A stretch of DNA of 64,000 bases from Pardosa pseudoannulata (GCA_032207245.1 CM063510.1:49209095-49273094), one strand, 5' to 3'. Positions 13,107-26,213 are shown, counted from the first letter of the stretch. A program made the numbers and translations. The notes: a model not told the origin generated them from the letters alone.

Positions 13107-16100
13107 CCTCTTCACTACCTCGGTCCACATATGTAGACCTCGACTCTTTCGTCTGAAAAATAATCCTGTTGAAAAAAATGGTAGTTAACAACTTAGATAC
13201 ACATGCGAGGATGTCTAAGCTTCTGACTGATACCAATAAATTGCAGCAATAATCAGAAGTTCCTGTGGAATATTTGTTATTCTAAAGCGATTTGTAAGAA
13301 ATTGAGTCGAAGCAGAGTGCTCGTAAAAATAATTAAATTTCATTTGTTTTTAATGGTTTTTAAGTCCTATAATTAATGTGTTCTAATTAAAAATTGTTTA
13401 AAATTTGTGTTAAAATAGTTTTTTAGATTTAAACGTGCATTTTGTGCATTTGAGAGGGATACTTATATAGGTCCACGTATGTGGACGTGGGTACGAAGTG
13501 GTTAAAATTACTGTTAATAGCTTGTGTTTTCTGTTCTTTCAAAAATTAAGCAATTAGACTCTTTTGAAGGGATTTAATTGATTCGCGATATTTTATGAGA
13601 TTTTTTTTTATCAATTTTGACACTGGAAACATAATATTATTTTATTATTTAAAATATTTATTTTGATAATATTGATTCGAATTTTAGAAAAAGTATCTGA
13701 AAATTGATGTTAATATCTCTTAGCAATATTACACATAGTTTTACATTAGAGTTTGTGACTGATGCATAAATACAAGTTCTCTTGGAACAAAGTGATTTTT
13801 CCGATGGATCTGATGAAAGTAATAATGGTTGATTTAATACTGGTTCGGCTAACGAAAGTGACTCCGGAGATGAATTTGCAATTATTCAGGATTTAAATGA
13901 ACTTTCCATGAGTTATACCTCTTCAAGGAAAATAGGAGAAATTTGGAAATCCAAGATATATAATGTGTTTTATTGAAGTATGCAGTCTAATAAAATATTT
14001 TACACCTTTATTTGAAGTCATAAAAACATATCTAACTAAACTTATTCTGATTTAGTTTGAAACAAAATGCTTTGTTGAAAACAATTCTAAATTATTTTAT
14101 TTTATCCTAATATTTTGAAAATATAATTATCTTCATAATTTAATAGCTATTAAATAGTTTATCTTAAATAATAATACTTTATCTTAAAAGTAAAAATAAT
14201 TTATCTGAATAATTCGAGAAGGACACCAAGACGATCTTCTGAGGAAGACATAGTTGAAAATCTACTTGAGCCACTTTCACCCATAAATACTTTCTTTGAG
14301 TATTTCAATTTAAAAGTTTTTGAAGAAATTGCAGATCAAACGAATCTGTATTTGGTTCACATGAGGAATCTCAGATCTGTTAAAAAGAACTCTAATAAAA
14401 TTATGTAATTGGTTGGCTTACAAATATTAATGGTTGTATTAGGATTTCTCCAGGCAAAAATGTATTGGTCTATTCAGATGTTCAATGATACCATGTCCAG
14501 AAACAGCTGCGAAATAATTTGGATTTTGTCAACTATGAGGCCCCCGAAAGTAGGAAAAATAACACAGGTAAACTATGGAAAGTAAGACTTTTTGTTGACC
14601 CAATTAGAAAAAATGCTTAGTTTACAAAAGCCCAAACATCTGTCCATTGATGAGCAAATGATTCCCTTTGATGCAATTTTAGACAATATGTTCCCTGCAA
14701 GTGCAATCCTATTGGCTAAAAATCTTTGTGTCGTCTTCAAGGGATGGTTTAGTGCTCGACTATCTAATGTATGTTGGAAAATGTTCTGTTTCCATTTAGG
14801 ACATTTAAGATTTGGGTCCTGGTAGCAGTGTAGTGAAGACATTATCAGAAAGCATTCCATCCAACTGGCAACATGCAGTAAACACTGACAGGTACTTGAC
14901 TAGTCTTAATTGTGTATCACTTGAAGAAGGACATTTTTACAGCTGGCACGATTAGGACAAACAAAATTGGATAAAAATTGGACGCCCAAAGTGAACTAAA
15001 ATTGGATAAAATCCTAAAAAAGAGGAGAATCGGTTGAACTTGTAAATAATAATGGAACACTGTGCATTTTAAAATGGATAGATAGCAAATGTGTCTTGTT
15101 TTTATCTTCTTATTTGGGTGGTGAACCTGAATGAAGCTGCATGAGGTGGTCAAAGGAGGAGAAAAAAAGATTAGTGTATCACAGCCAGCAGTTGTTCAGA
15201 CCTATAATAGATCAATGGGTGGGATCGATTTATGTGACCTCTATTTGGCCTATTATAGGTTACATGCAAACAAAGAAAGTGTCAATGTAAGTGTTCACTC
15301 ATTTTGTGGATCTTCTTATTTCAAATTGCTTGGTGTGGTATATGCGCTATCATAAAACAAATAAATTAAATACGGAATGCAGGTGGCACAGGTTCTTAAT
15401 ATATATGAAAGGAATATAAAAAATAACATAAGAAAAGGGAGGAAATTGAGAAGGGTTAGTTCAAAGGAAGATGAATCTCCAAAAAAACAGAGGAAGGTTG
15501 TCAATCAACCAGTCAAAGAGGTCAGACTGGACAATGCATGGGCCATGCACCAAATTTTATGGATGAACGAAATGAGTCAAAGTGCAGATTAGAAGGATGT
15601 AAATCGAGGACGAGGGTTATGTGTGTTAAATATAAAATGTACTGATGTATAATGAAAAATAACTGTTTATTGAAATACTACACTTAATAAAAATTCAAAT
15701 CAAAAATAAGTTTTTTTTCTTTTATAATACAAATCTTGTGATTTTTTTAAAATTCTAACAATATAATAAGTGCAATTATTTACTTTTCTGCAATAATATT
15801 TGTCTATATATGGAGAAAAATCAATTTTAAAAAATAGAGCATAGCATAGTAAAAAGTTATATTTGAAAAATATTTTGTTGTCCCTAAGATAATGAACTAC
15901 ATAATAAAAATTGTATTTGAAAAATATTCTGTGATTCTAACATTATAATAACAGTATTGTACTTTTAAAGTGATAATAATGCTGCAATGTATAAAAATAT
16001 GTGTCCTTAAGCAGTCATTTTTCATTTCAAAGATTATTATGTTTTAGCATAATTCAGAACCGAGGTACACATATGTGTACCTAAAAGTTTTAGCCCCCTA

Positions 16101-16212
16101 TTATGCCACCATTTAAAATATATATTTACTTGAAAACTTTGAAGTATTTTATAATATTTACCATGAAAATAATTATATTTATGCAATTTTTATATTGCTG
16201 GTAGTGAAGAGG
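13107..16212 (+). mobile_element. piggyBac-like DNA transposon (decayed)
   Basis: The ends are perfect 13 bp inverted repeats, CCTCTTCACTACC at 13107-13119 and its complement at 16200-16212. With flanking ATAT the match is 17 bp. Palindromes sharing a GTACACAT/GTCCACAT core lie just inside both ends: 13122-13139, 13471-13486 and a perfect 20 bp AGGTACACATATGTGTACCT at 16063-16082. A broken piggyBac transposase fills the middle. Unlike standard piggyBac insertions, no TTAA flanks it; the flanks are ATAT within microsatellite DNA. The element is about 3.1 kb and not functional. Confidence 0.88.
13770..15645 (+). pseudogene. piggyBac transposase pseudogene
   Basis: Fragments occur in order and in shifting frames. 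First comes an acidic N-terminus (SDFSDGSDESNNG, about 13790). Then comes the domain start FFEYFNLKVFEEIADQTNLY (about 14290). The first catalytic aspartate is in LSIDEQMIPFDAILDNMFPA (14640-14700), the second in NTDRYLTS (about 14885), and the third region is VQTYNRSMGGIDLCDLYLAY (about 15195-15255). A basic stretch (RKGRKLRR, KKQRK) follows. A C-terminal Cys-rich tail, CRLEGCKSRTRVMCVKYKMY, occupies 15583-15645 one frame away from the preceding fragment. Stops and frameshifts throughout exclude an active enzyme. An intact piggyBac enzyme would excise precisely at TTAA. Confidence 0.88.
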
Positions 16213-16213
16213 A

Positions 16214-16277
<64 letters not shown>
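16213..16277. repeat. (ATCT)n(AT)n microsatellite
   Basis: ATCT tetranucleotides pass into an AT array immediately outside the right end of the piggyBac element. Confidence 0.96.
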
Positions 16278-16280
<3 letters not shown>

Positions 16281-17564
16281 GTGTGCGTATGTGTTTGGTA
16301 CAAAACCATATATGTTATTGTTATTCTTGTTAAAATTATTTTGTCTTTGGATTCACATTGTGTACGCGAGTAATTATCCCAGGTTTAGGAATCTAGGAGA
16401 AGTCGGTCTCCCATGCTTTGATTTGTAAGTATATGTGGATTTTGTTAAAAGATTCTTCTATTTGAATATCGATATTTGTTTAATAAATCTGCATATAAAC
16501 TTCTCTGTTTAGCATTCTATTCGGTGGCACCCTCCAATTACGTTACTCTCTTCTGTAATTACAGGGTTTCGGAAAACCCAAATTTTATTACGTTGCTTTT
16601 CCGCATCAGGATTTGTTAGTTGAAGCTTAGAATAGCCTACCACATTTTACACCACTGGACTAGCTTTAAATTATATTTGGCGGCTTTCTCGATGTACTAT
16701 AATGTGCAGTGTCATTATAAATTTTAAATATCCGATATAACATCCCATAAAAAGACATTTTTCTGTCTCTTGCAAATTCATTCTAAATGAACTCATTTTT
16801 TGTACTTTTGTACCCTAAAACTAATAATTCATCTGCCTTTGTTTTAAAAGAATAAAGAAAAGCTTAATTTTTTCTTTTCATTATTGACATTAATTTCAAA
16901 AGTTGTGCCGATAGAATATAGGAAAAAATAACTGACATAGAATTTAACTTTCTTATATGATTAAAGAATTTCCTTTTTATAATCTTCCAATATTCTCATT
17001 TCAGTATTTACCTTACCTTTATGGTTACCATTCATTTTTAATATGAATTTTCTAAAGTTGTACCGACACAATATCGGAATCCAAAACGACTGAGGTAGAA
17101 TTTAATAATTTAACAATTTGATTAGAGGATTTGCCTTACAAATTTGAATTTCTTTAATGTTTCGGATATCGATATTTTATTTCACTGTCTGCCACTGTTC
17201 TTAAAATTAGTGTATATTGTGAAAAGTATTTATAGACAATAAACAATACAAATAAACAATTTGAAACATTATGCAATTGAGCAACTTTAATAAAAACAAA
17301 TGTTATTTCCAAATACCATTTTCCCATTCAATTAATTTTGAATTTGTGTACTATTGTATCACATTTATATATATATGTGCTATAAATCTCAGAAAATGTA
17401 AGGGAAATGAGAGTGAAATTGTTATAAATTGCCTGAGGTCTTAACTTCTTTGTAATTTAGGTCATTTTTGGTAGTGTTTTTTTTTCAAGGGGATGTCCTC
17501 CGTTATAATTAAGATAAGAGAAGGAACTGAAACTAAAGTCTTTGTGCCCAACCTCCTTAAAAAG
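16278..17564. other. Unassigned AT-rich DNA
   Basis: No recognised gene or repeat family. Only short frames and homopolymer-rich stretches are present. Confidence 0.55.
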
Positions 17565-18019
17565 CAATGGCGCAATAAAATTAAAATTTATTTATTCCTC
17601 TTCGCTCTAAAATGAGATTGTAGTATTACAACGTGAGAGGAAGAAAGAAAAATCGTATATTTATACAGCAGCACTTCTAGCAATTAATGCAGTTTGATAA
17701 AGAACAAAAAACCATGCTATAGGTCGAAAATTCATGGTTCAAAATTAATAATTAATGTTTCTATCACTAATAAGTTGAGGGGAAGTAAAATAAACATTCA
17801 TAAATACTCCTAAAAAGTCAGATTTTTCTCTTTTTTAGTTTTTTTCCGTGAATACCTCTTGATTTATGTAAATCATGGGATTCTAAAAAAAAAAAGGTGT
17901 CTCTTGGTAAATTTGTTGAAATTATTGGCGATGTTTTCTAAAACGAAAGGTATTTCATGAGAACATCATTTTACCCCTTGCTATTTGGGTGACTTTAATT
18001 GATGTTGATTGCGCCATTG
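17565..18019. mobile_element. Possible small MITE
   Basis: CAATGGCGCAAT at 17565-17576 is exactly repeated in inverted orientation at 18008-18019, enclosing 455 bp of AT-rich non-coding DNA. The repeat does not clearly extend further, and no target duplication is obvious, so this is tentative. Confidence 0.3.
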
Positions 18020-20230
18020 TAATAGAATTATATACATTTTCTTAATTAACCAAAACCACTGAGAAAGTAGGAATCTACATTTATGGGCAATTAATCCCTT
18101 AACTGTTCACAAAGCCAACAGCTCTATATTATTAAAAATTAGTCGTAGTAAGCTTTTAATCGTTCATTATATCTAATATTTTTAAGCATTATGCGCATTT
18201 AATATATAAGAAATGGGTTCCACAAGAAGAGATGGATACAAATATAATATAAATTAAAATATATATATACAGATTGTTTGGACATGGCGAGATCAGGAGA
18301 AAATGTTAGGCTAACATGCTCAGAGCTATATCGCAAAGTTGGAGGGCGCACCGTGTTATTCAGTCAAGCCTCCAAAAAATATATATACCGTAAATTACAC
18401 ACATATGGACTTTTTGCATATGGAATTATTTAAACATAGGTGTGCGCTATAGAGTAGTAAATACGTAATATATGATGTAAATGTATTCCAAAGGCACAAC
18501 ATTTAGAATTTAAAATAATCTTACCCCGAGTATTAATCTCTATAGCAACCGCATTAAAATTTACAAACATATTTCTGATAAAAATATGCTGCGATGAACA
18601 CATGGTATCTTCAAAACTAAAATATTCAGAGTATCTGAGTGGAAACGTCGTACGTTTTAGATACAAAAAGAAAATATTAAACATATTTCTTCTGGTTCTT
18701 ATCTCTAAGAAATAAGATAACACTTTTAAAAGGAAATATCCAGAAGATTTATTTCGGGCCAGAAAAATCCGATTTATTTTCCTTTATTTAAACTTTCCAA
18801 CGAGCTTAGAAATTTATCTGTTTTTGATATTTGAAATTCAGAAATGTTTATGCAAGTAACAGTGTCGAAACTAAAGCTGGTAAGTAACATTCACTTAAAC
18901 GAGCACTGCCAGGATGCTGTTGAGTTTATTCACTGACTGAAATTTAAATTTCTCCGATTCCCATTTTAATAATCGTGTCAAAACAAACTCTTGAGTATAT
19001 AGATTCTTTGTCATGCTATTCAGGTATGCTAAAGTGTCGTTATGCAAACAAAGAATCGCTTTATGTATTTCTGGTTGACAAATGTTTTTATAAATCTTGA
19101 GTGAATTTTCAAGGTAGAATCTTAAGCAGCAAACTGTCGTAAATGCCATTAAATAAATAGATTGTATATACATAAATGATTGGTTTGAAATTACTTTCAA
19201 AGCAGCAAATGTTATATTTGAAATTATAATTTTGAATAGCAGGTGTCTAACTTTAGATGGAGAGAAAAAATAAATACACTTTAACTCTTTAAAACCTAGA
19301 GTATCATTTGAGATACCGATAAAAATAACTTATTTTTGTATTTTCTTGGAATGAATCTTCCTTTCGAAAGTAGGCAGAGATCAATCTTATAAATAATGTG
19401 TAAAATTTACAATTAATTTCTATTATTTATAAATTTTCCATTTGGATCCACATTTTATGGTTTCTCGGTCAGCATACATAATTTAATTTTTCTGCAGGTA
19501 CATAAACTGAAATCATGACAAATTGCTTTATTTATTATAAAACTCTATTTTCCAGTACTTATTTCACATGTAATACCAAATAATTTTTTTCTTGAAGTGT
19601 TTTCTTCTTCATAAATGGCTTCATATGATGTTTAAAACAACAGATGATCGATGACGTGACGTCCTGTAATATTTAGAGTTGTTTAAGCTTCATATTTATT
19701 TTATTCTGTGCAGTCCATAATAACTTAGATTAAAGATATGCATTGATACGTCATCGGCAGAAATGACCCGGGGGATTAAAGGGGTTTACAAATACGAACA
19801 TTGATTGAGTACTTTAGAGTTAGAAGCTCGTACGTACAACCACAATATGCACATACAAACAAGTCTGTGTATGCGTAAGTATGAAATGGCAAAAGATTAA
19901 CATCAGTTGCCAAATTGTAATTAAAATTTTTCCTCTCAAGATATATTATTTGGTCTGCAGACAAAAATTCATTCTCAAATACTTACTGACTAATGTTGCA
20001 TTAAGAATTATCTTAAATATTATGCAAGTTCTCTGTCCATCCCATTGTTTTCTGCAGCGTTAGAGTGATTTGATACCATATTGTAAAAAAAATGTTACGT
20101 TGGCCTAGTGTTTGAGAAAAAAGAAATAAAAACTCATTAAAAAGCACCTGGACAAATGTGCCTTCATGAATTGATTTTATGTATTAAATGCCCAAGGACT
20201 ACAACTGGAATACAACTTATTATTTCCAGA
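18020..20230. other. Unassigned AT-rich DNA
   Basis: No gene recognised. Short frames on both strands carry no known motif. Confidence 0.55.
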
Positions 20231-20234
20231 TATT

Positions 20235-20560
20235 CTCTCTACTTGGCGTCGACCCTAAAAAGGTGTTGATTTTCCTTTTTCTCGTGTCGTTCTAAAAAAT
20301 GTCTATCCCACAAGCAGCAGATGCCAGCAGCGTTCACCTTCTTCTCTCCTCTGGCAACAACCTTTTCTTCTAAAACAATCAGACAGCCCCGGGGAGAAAA
20401 AACAGGTTTCCACTCCCGAACGGAGAGGTCAGAATCTCGACAAACCAACGGGCCCTTCTATTGGTTAGGGGAAGTCTGAAGTTTTTTCTAGTTCAAACCG
20501 GTCTTGTTCCGTATGTCTTTTGACGATGGCTCACGGGAAGAGAAACCGAAGCTGAACCGA
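20235..20560. other. GC-richer unique segment
   Basis: This stretch is visibly richer in G, C and CpG than its surroundings (GGCGTCGACC, CCCCGGGGAG, AACGGGCCC, GACGATGGCTCACGGG). It holds a minus-strand open frame at 20239-20448 (69 residues, no recognised family) and an inverted CCAAT (ATTGGTT, about 20460). It could be a host exon or promoter, but I see no splice-supported gene. Confidence 0.35.
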
Positions 20561-22389
20561 ATATAACCAATTGTTACACTTATTAAAAGCATTTTGTTTC
20601 TCTGTGAGTTGTTTATATGTGTATCTACCTAAATGTTTAAATTATTCACATCTATGCAATAGAAAACTTTATATATCTATATGACTCTGCTTTATTGGTG
20701 TAAAGACTTATTTAGAAAATCAGAAATGCATGGTGATATAATTATATAATATTTTCCACTTCTTTGGCATTCTTATTTTTAGCAAGTAAAACATACTATA
20801 ACCGAATCTGTCATCGTAATCTTATTCAAGCAGTTCATTTAAAAAACAAATTCACATTTTAAAGACATATTTAAGATCACATTTCAATATCTTTAAAATT
20901 TTACGTTTCATATTACCTCTATTGTCTTTGTTCAGTTTATTTTTGATTTGTTTTTTTTTCTTAATTTTGAGCTGAAAATATATTTATTATGCATGATTCA
21001 AGAATTTAGAAAAAAAATGAAGTGTAAAAATATTAAGAGCGACTTTTATTACAACTAAATACAAATTTCTTAAAAAATGTAATATGTACATAAAGGCATG
21101 AAAAATATGGAGGTACGTAAAATGTAGAATACGGAATATAAAAAGCTATTTAAAAAATTCAAAGCATAAACTATAGCTACATTTTTTTTGTTATCTTATT
21201 CAAAGCAGAAGGAAAAAAACCATCGATATGGAAAAAGAAATCCATTTCAAATACTTGGAAAACCTTTCAGTATTGCAGTTAATCTCTTTGTCTCACCCAC
21301 AAAAAAGGCGTACATCAGTTTTAACACAAACTTGTGCAAGCCATTATCTAAATGAAAATGCTGTCAAAACATGCGTGCTGCTTTGTTCAAATCTTTTTAT
21401 TTAAATATATAAGGAGCTTTGGGAGTTTGTTTTTCTACTAAATTAGATGAATTCTTGGCCCCTTACAATCAAAACTTTAGAAGAAGTTTTGCTGAAGTAT
21501 TGATGCTACGTCTTAGACGGTTGTTAAAATATTTGCTGAGAGAAACGACGAGTGAAAAAATATATATCGGAAAAACTGCAAAAGAAGTTTCTGATTTTAT
21601 TATTTTAATGTGCGATATTTATTCAAATAATAAAAATAATGACCGCTTTTAAAACTTGATGCTCAGTTCTGGTGGTTTTTAAATGGGAAGAAGTAGTTGA
21701 TTTAAAATATTTGCTAAACATTCAACGTTTAAAAGATAATTTTACTCAAACGAAAGCTTGAGTTATCTTTGTAGATATATTCATCTTATGAGATATTCCA
21801 GGATTTTAGATGCTTAGTTTTTTATTTATTGTTTGAAATTTATAAAGTTTTGATCTTAAAAGAATTTAAAAGGTTATATCATTCAAGGTCTGGATTATAT
21901 TATATTTTTAGAAGTATGTATAATTAATATAAACATAACCCGATAATAATGACAAAAAATTGGCGAGATTGACGAGTGATTTAATATACAGTGGTAGATT
22001 TTTCACAGGATTGCAGGACGCAAAACTCCCTGGACCAAGCCCTCTAGTTCTGCAATACATGGGATTTTGGCAAACAAACTAATGAATAGATTTGGCTCTG
22101 ACATGGTAAATGAGAGTATAAAATGGGAAGGAATGCTTGAGTTTGGCCTAGTTACAAATAATAAAACATGATGACAAAAAGAGAAGGAGAAAATCCCACA
22201 ATGGAATGTAAGTTAAGAAAATAGTTTAAGTTCTCTAGTAGAGAGTTCAGCACCGTTAAAGCTTAAAATTACAATAAAGTTTTTTTATATATATAAAATA
22301 AATTAAGATGGAGAGATGAGCACAGAATGCTCAAGTTGGTCAATCGGGAAAGATGAACAGGTAAAATTCAGAGAGTGTGATATTAGGAT
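20561..22389. other. Unassigned AT-rich DNA
   Basis: No recognised gene. The plus frame at 21419-21652 (77 residues) contains a basic, leucine-rich stretch (LMLRLRRLLKYLLRE) but no known domain. A diverged relative of the tandem repeat unit at 22390-23000 starts near 21967 (TTGACGAGTGATTTAATATA). Confidence 0.45.
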
Positions 22390-23000
22390 TCAGAAGAGAA
22401 AGATTTTTGAGTAAATAGATTTTCTTTTGTGACCAGTGACTTTTCTATTTTTTTGGTAGTTCATACTGACTAATATGACAAGTATGAACCAATAATTAGG
22501 ATGAGAAACTGAAGAGTTTTGACGAGGGATTATATATACAGAGGCATACTTTTGAGTAATAGATTTAATTTTAGGGTAAGAAGATTTCTCTTTCTCGATA
22601 TTTAATCGCATGAAATGTTTTTTTTTTATAAATTATGACATATACTAAGTATTAACCAAAAGTTATGACAAGATACTGATGAGTTTTGACGATTGATTTT
22701 ATATACAAAGACTTTTGAATAAACCGATTTTATTTTAAAATGATTGACATCTCTTTCATGATATTCATCCTATTAAAATTTATTTTGTAAATTCTGAATA
22801 ACATAATAAGTGCTAATCAATATTTATGACGAGTTTTGACGAGTGATTTTATATACAGTGGCAGACTTTTGAGGAGATATATTTTCTTTTAGGATGAGCG
22901 ACTTCTAGTTTCCTGATACCTTTTCATACTGAATTTATTTTATAAATTATTATTAATATGGTAAGCATAAATCAATAAATAGAATTAGAAATTTAATGAC
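22390..23000. repeat. Degenerate tandem repeat, about 150-170 bp period
   Basis: GAGTTTTGACGA followed by a GATTTTATATACA-like word occurs at 22514, 22681 and 22831. Each is followed by CTTTTGAGTAA-like, a GATTT run, then a TTTATAAATTATGACAT-like and AAGTATTAACCAA-like segment. A partial unit precedes at about 22400. Spacings are about 145, 167 and 150 bp. Units are strongly diverged and non-coding. Confidence 0.75.
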
Positions 23001-24000
23001 ATAATTTATAATTTAATCCATGTTTTGTGCTGAAGTTTTATATTTATTACAAAGATTTTGAAATAATGTGTAAAAATAAATTTTGGAATTAAATTATTTA
23101 TAGTTGAGATATAATTTATTTTTTTAGTATCAAATAATTGTAATGAGAACGCAGTGATACATATTGCGATTTGCGTATTTATGTATCGCAAATATGACAA
23201 TATTGTAAAACATAAATATAAATGAACGTAGTTATAAATATTGCGAACTATAACGCAATATTTTTCATTATAATTTATTAATTTAATACAGTATTTTATA
23301 ATCTTCTGAACTTTATTATTTATGAAATAATCATTTTAAATTCCACAGGAATATAGTGCATATAGTCTACATGGATTTCGAATTAGTACTTTTAATATAA
23401 AATTTAGAATCATATTATTTATGACCGAGTTAGCGTTAAAATTTATTCTATAAGTTATACTTTGAAATGATAAGCATGAACAAAAATGACCAGATGCTTA
23501 ATTTTTGAGTTGAATATTCTATGATTTTAAAAACAATGAGATTTTTTATTTATTAAATGATTTAATTATTACCAGAAATGTATAGCAAATAATATTTATA
23601 TTTATATATCGTAAAGCGATAACACATTTTTAATAGCTATATTTTTATACATTTCTATAGTTTTTTTTTTTATAACTGCAATATTTCTTCACCGAAAGCA
23701 AATAAAATTTAGGTTGGAACATCTATTTTAACTCGAAATATTTCTTAATAATTTTACTTACAGTGCTGCTGCGTAATCAGATTTTCTTTCAGTATCAGCT
23801 TTCTTTTTTATATATTTATTTTATTTCATACGATCTAAATGTTAAGTTTGCAGTCACTCTTTATTTTTAATTTTAAAAGACATTTTATTTTATTTTGGAT
23901 ATTTTTTACACAGGGCACTTGCCTGTTTAATATTTCCGCCTTATATATGTGAATCTTTTACTCATTTAGCACTACATGGAGAGGAGGCATGTGTACCTTA
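23001..24000. other. Unassigned AT-rich DNA
   Basis: Very AT-rich with no recognised gene. Nested inverted words (GATACAT, TTGCGAT and complements) lie at about 23155-23195. Parts of 23420-23580 may be further eroded units of the adjacent tandem repeat. Confidence 0.45.
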
Positions 24001-24265
24001 AGGTATGCTACGAACGCAATTAGTATTATCCACGCTAGGTTTTCGTAATTTGGATTCAGAGACCAAACAGAAGACTCCCAGGTTTGGTCTACTACTTCCA
24101 GAAGTATCGTTTAAAAAATTAAATTACATAGCGAACAAAAAATTATTTTAAGATCCTTAGTCACCATTAGTGAACAAGACGAATCTTGGCTCGAGGCTCG
24201 ATCCCTTTTCTAACCGTTAACGAGATTGCTGCCTTTATCAACTGAGCTACTTTCCAATACATATC
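24001..24265 (-). mobile_element. Old tRNA-derived SINE (second family)
   Basis: The minus strand reads a tRNA-like head: GGAAAGTAGCTCAGTTGATA (A box, about 24240-24258) and GGGATCGAGCC (B-box-like, about 24196-24207). Further downstream on the minus strand, CTGGGAGT and GGTCTC also occur in the tRNA-like repeat at 53945-54185. No poly(A) or target duplication is clear. It is strongly eroded. Confidence 0.5.
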
Positions 24266-24882
24266 ACTACAAATACACCTTTTTGAAATGCAATATTTGT
24301 GATTTTTATAGGGTCTTATTTTCTAATTTTTTTTTTTATCGAATCTTTATTCTCAGAAAATGCAGTTACGTAGCATGCTGATCCTGTAACAATTTTATAA
24401 GCATGAATTTTATCCTATAGCAATTTTATAACCATATTTTCTAAATAATCCCTTTATTGTTATTCGAGTGAAAATAAATAACTATTGAGAAATAAATGCA
24501 AATCCATTTCCATAAAGTTTGAACTAGTTTCTAGTAGTACATACTATGATAATATAAATGCAACAGTTTTCCTCCACGATGATTTAATTCAGACGATTAG
24601 ATTTGCAGAAATAGAAAGAAAAATTTAAAAACCTCAGTTGAATAGACTTATTTTTACTCCCGAGAACCATGCTCGACTACACACACTTGCAAAAAGAAAG
24701 GATTTGAACTTTGAAATCTCGCCTCATTGAACTGATTCTTCAATGTTTGCCGCAAAGGAATTTAAATTCTTTTCCAATCTTGATAAATCCTCGAAGGAAA
24801 AATTTTCTTACAAATGAGAAAGGTGTCAGCAATAAATAGCTTTTTCAATGACTTTTTGTTGAAATTGAGTATTGGAGTGTAC

Positions 24883-25044
<162 letters not shown>

Positions 25045-25253
25045 GTCAGGATTTAAATTCTTTTACTGAGAGTGACGCGGCGTGAGGAGTTAGCCACATA
25101 AATACGGCTCACGCGCAGTGATCTGAGCAGAGAGCGGTATGCACATTCCACGGACAGAGCTGTGGTCACCGGATGTAGCTAAGCCTGCCTTTATTAGAAG
25201 TTGAGCGAAAATGTGCGACGCCATTAGTGAAAGTAGTGTGTGATGAGATTTAA

Positions 25254-26113
25254 CCCATATTGTACCACACCAACTAAATATTTATGTAAGTTATTAAAAC
25301 TTCATCCGTATCATTAGTATGGTGTAATTAAGCATATAAAACCAAAATTTTGAAAAAATATTTTTAATTTAAGTAATTAGCTGTTTTATAAATAAGACAA
25401 CGTTCGAATGCGCTACTAAAATTTAACAAATATCACTTACATTACATTAGGCTGATTCATAGGTGAAATTTGGAGAAAAAGTCAAAACAAAGTCCAACAT
25501 TACATTTTAAGCACACTGTTGGTGGTTTTCTCTTGCAGTTCTTTAACTGGCATCTTTGGTAGGGGGTAATAGTATATTTTGAAATCTCCAGATTTCTTGA
25601 ATAGAATAGACATCTATTTACCCCTTATTTTCCAGGTGTGTAAACAGGTCTTTGAACTGGTTTTCATTGAAAGATAAGAAAAGAATGTGTGCTATGAATG
25701 CAATATTGATATTGAAATAGCTGGGATTGGACCCTGGATTGGATAGCTGGATTTAATTTTAGGACACTTTTCTTATACTTACAAAATACATGTGTAAAAT
25801 ATATTTTTGAACAAAAACTTTCATCTACATTATTAGCTCTGTTTTTAAACTAAAAGTAACCTCCACAATGTTTGAAAAAAAATAATAATAAATAGAAAAT
25901 TAAAGATTAAAAATTGACAAACTTTAAGGGTTTGCTGAAAACGAATTTTACACTATAATGTAATTTGATTTCTCAGTCTTTTTTTGTTACTATGCTAAAG
26001 TGTGTCTATTTTAAAGGTGTTAAAATAAAATTCACTCAGAAAATATTTATAACTTTATTATTAAATGGAATTTTATTTGCTGTCCTATTTATAGGACAGC
26101 GGTCCAATATGGG
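25254..26113. mobile_element. Non-autonomous piggyBac-like element (TTAA flanked)
   Basis: TTAA at 25250-25253 and 26114-26117 flank inverted ends: CCCATATTGTACC on the left and GGTCCAATATGGG on the right (12 of 13 matching). Just inside the right end, 26079-26100 is a perfect inverted repeat with arms GCTGTCCTAT and a 2 base centre. The 860 bp interior shows no transposase. TTAA duplication and C-starting ends are hallmarks of the piggyBac superfamily. Confidence 0.8.
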
Positions 26114-26166
26114 TTAAATAAAAATATGAAGCTGATGTCAGGATTCTAGTGTCATTTACTGAAACG

Positions 26167-26167
<1 letters not shown>

Positions 26168-26208
<41 letters not shown>
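26168..26208. repeat. (AT)n microsatellite
   Basis: Pure AT array. Together with the array at 24888-25040 it brackets the region that received the TTAA element. Confidence 0.96.

Positions 26209-26213
<5 letters not shown>

Noticed and set aside
12726..13236. Long open frames of alternating I and Y residues
   Set aside because: They are translations of (AT)n arrays in both strands and several frames, with no start context or homology. The same applies to the frames at 24814-25085, 37104-37580, 42905-43184, 54205-54524, 56336-56597 and 56859-57158.
18270..18380. Reverse transcriptase C-terminal remnant (FGHGEIRR-like reading)
   Set aside because: Only about eight residues resemble the LINE-type motif and no neighbouring domain supports it.
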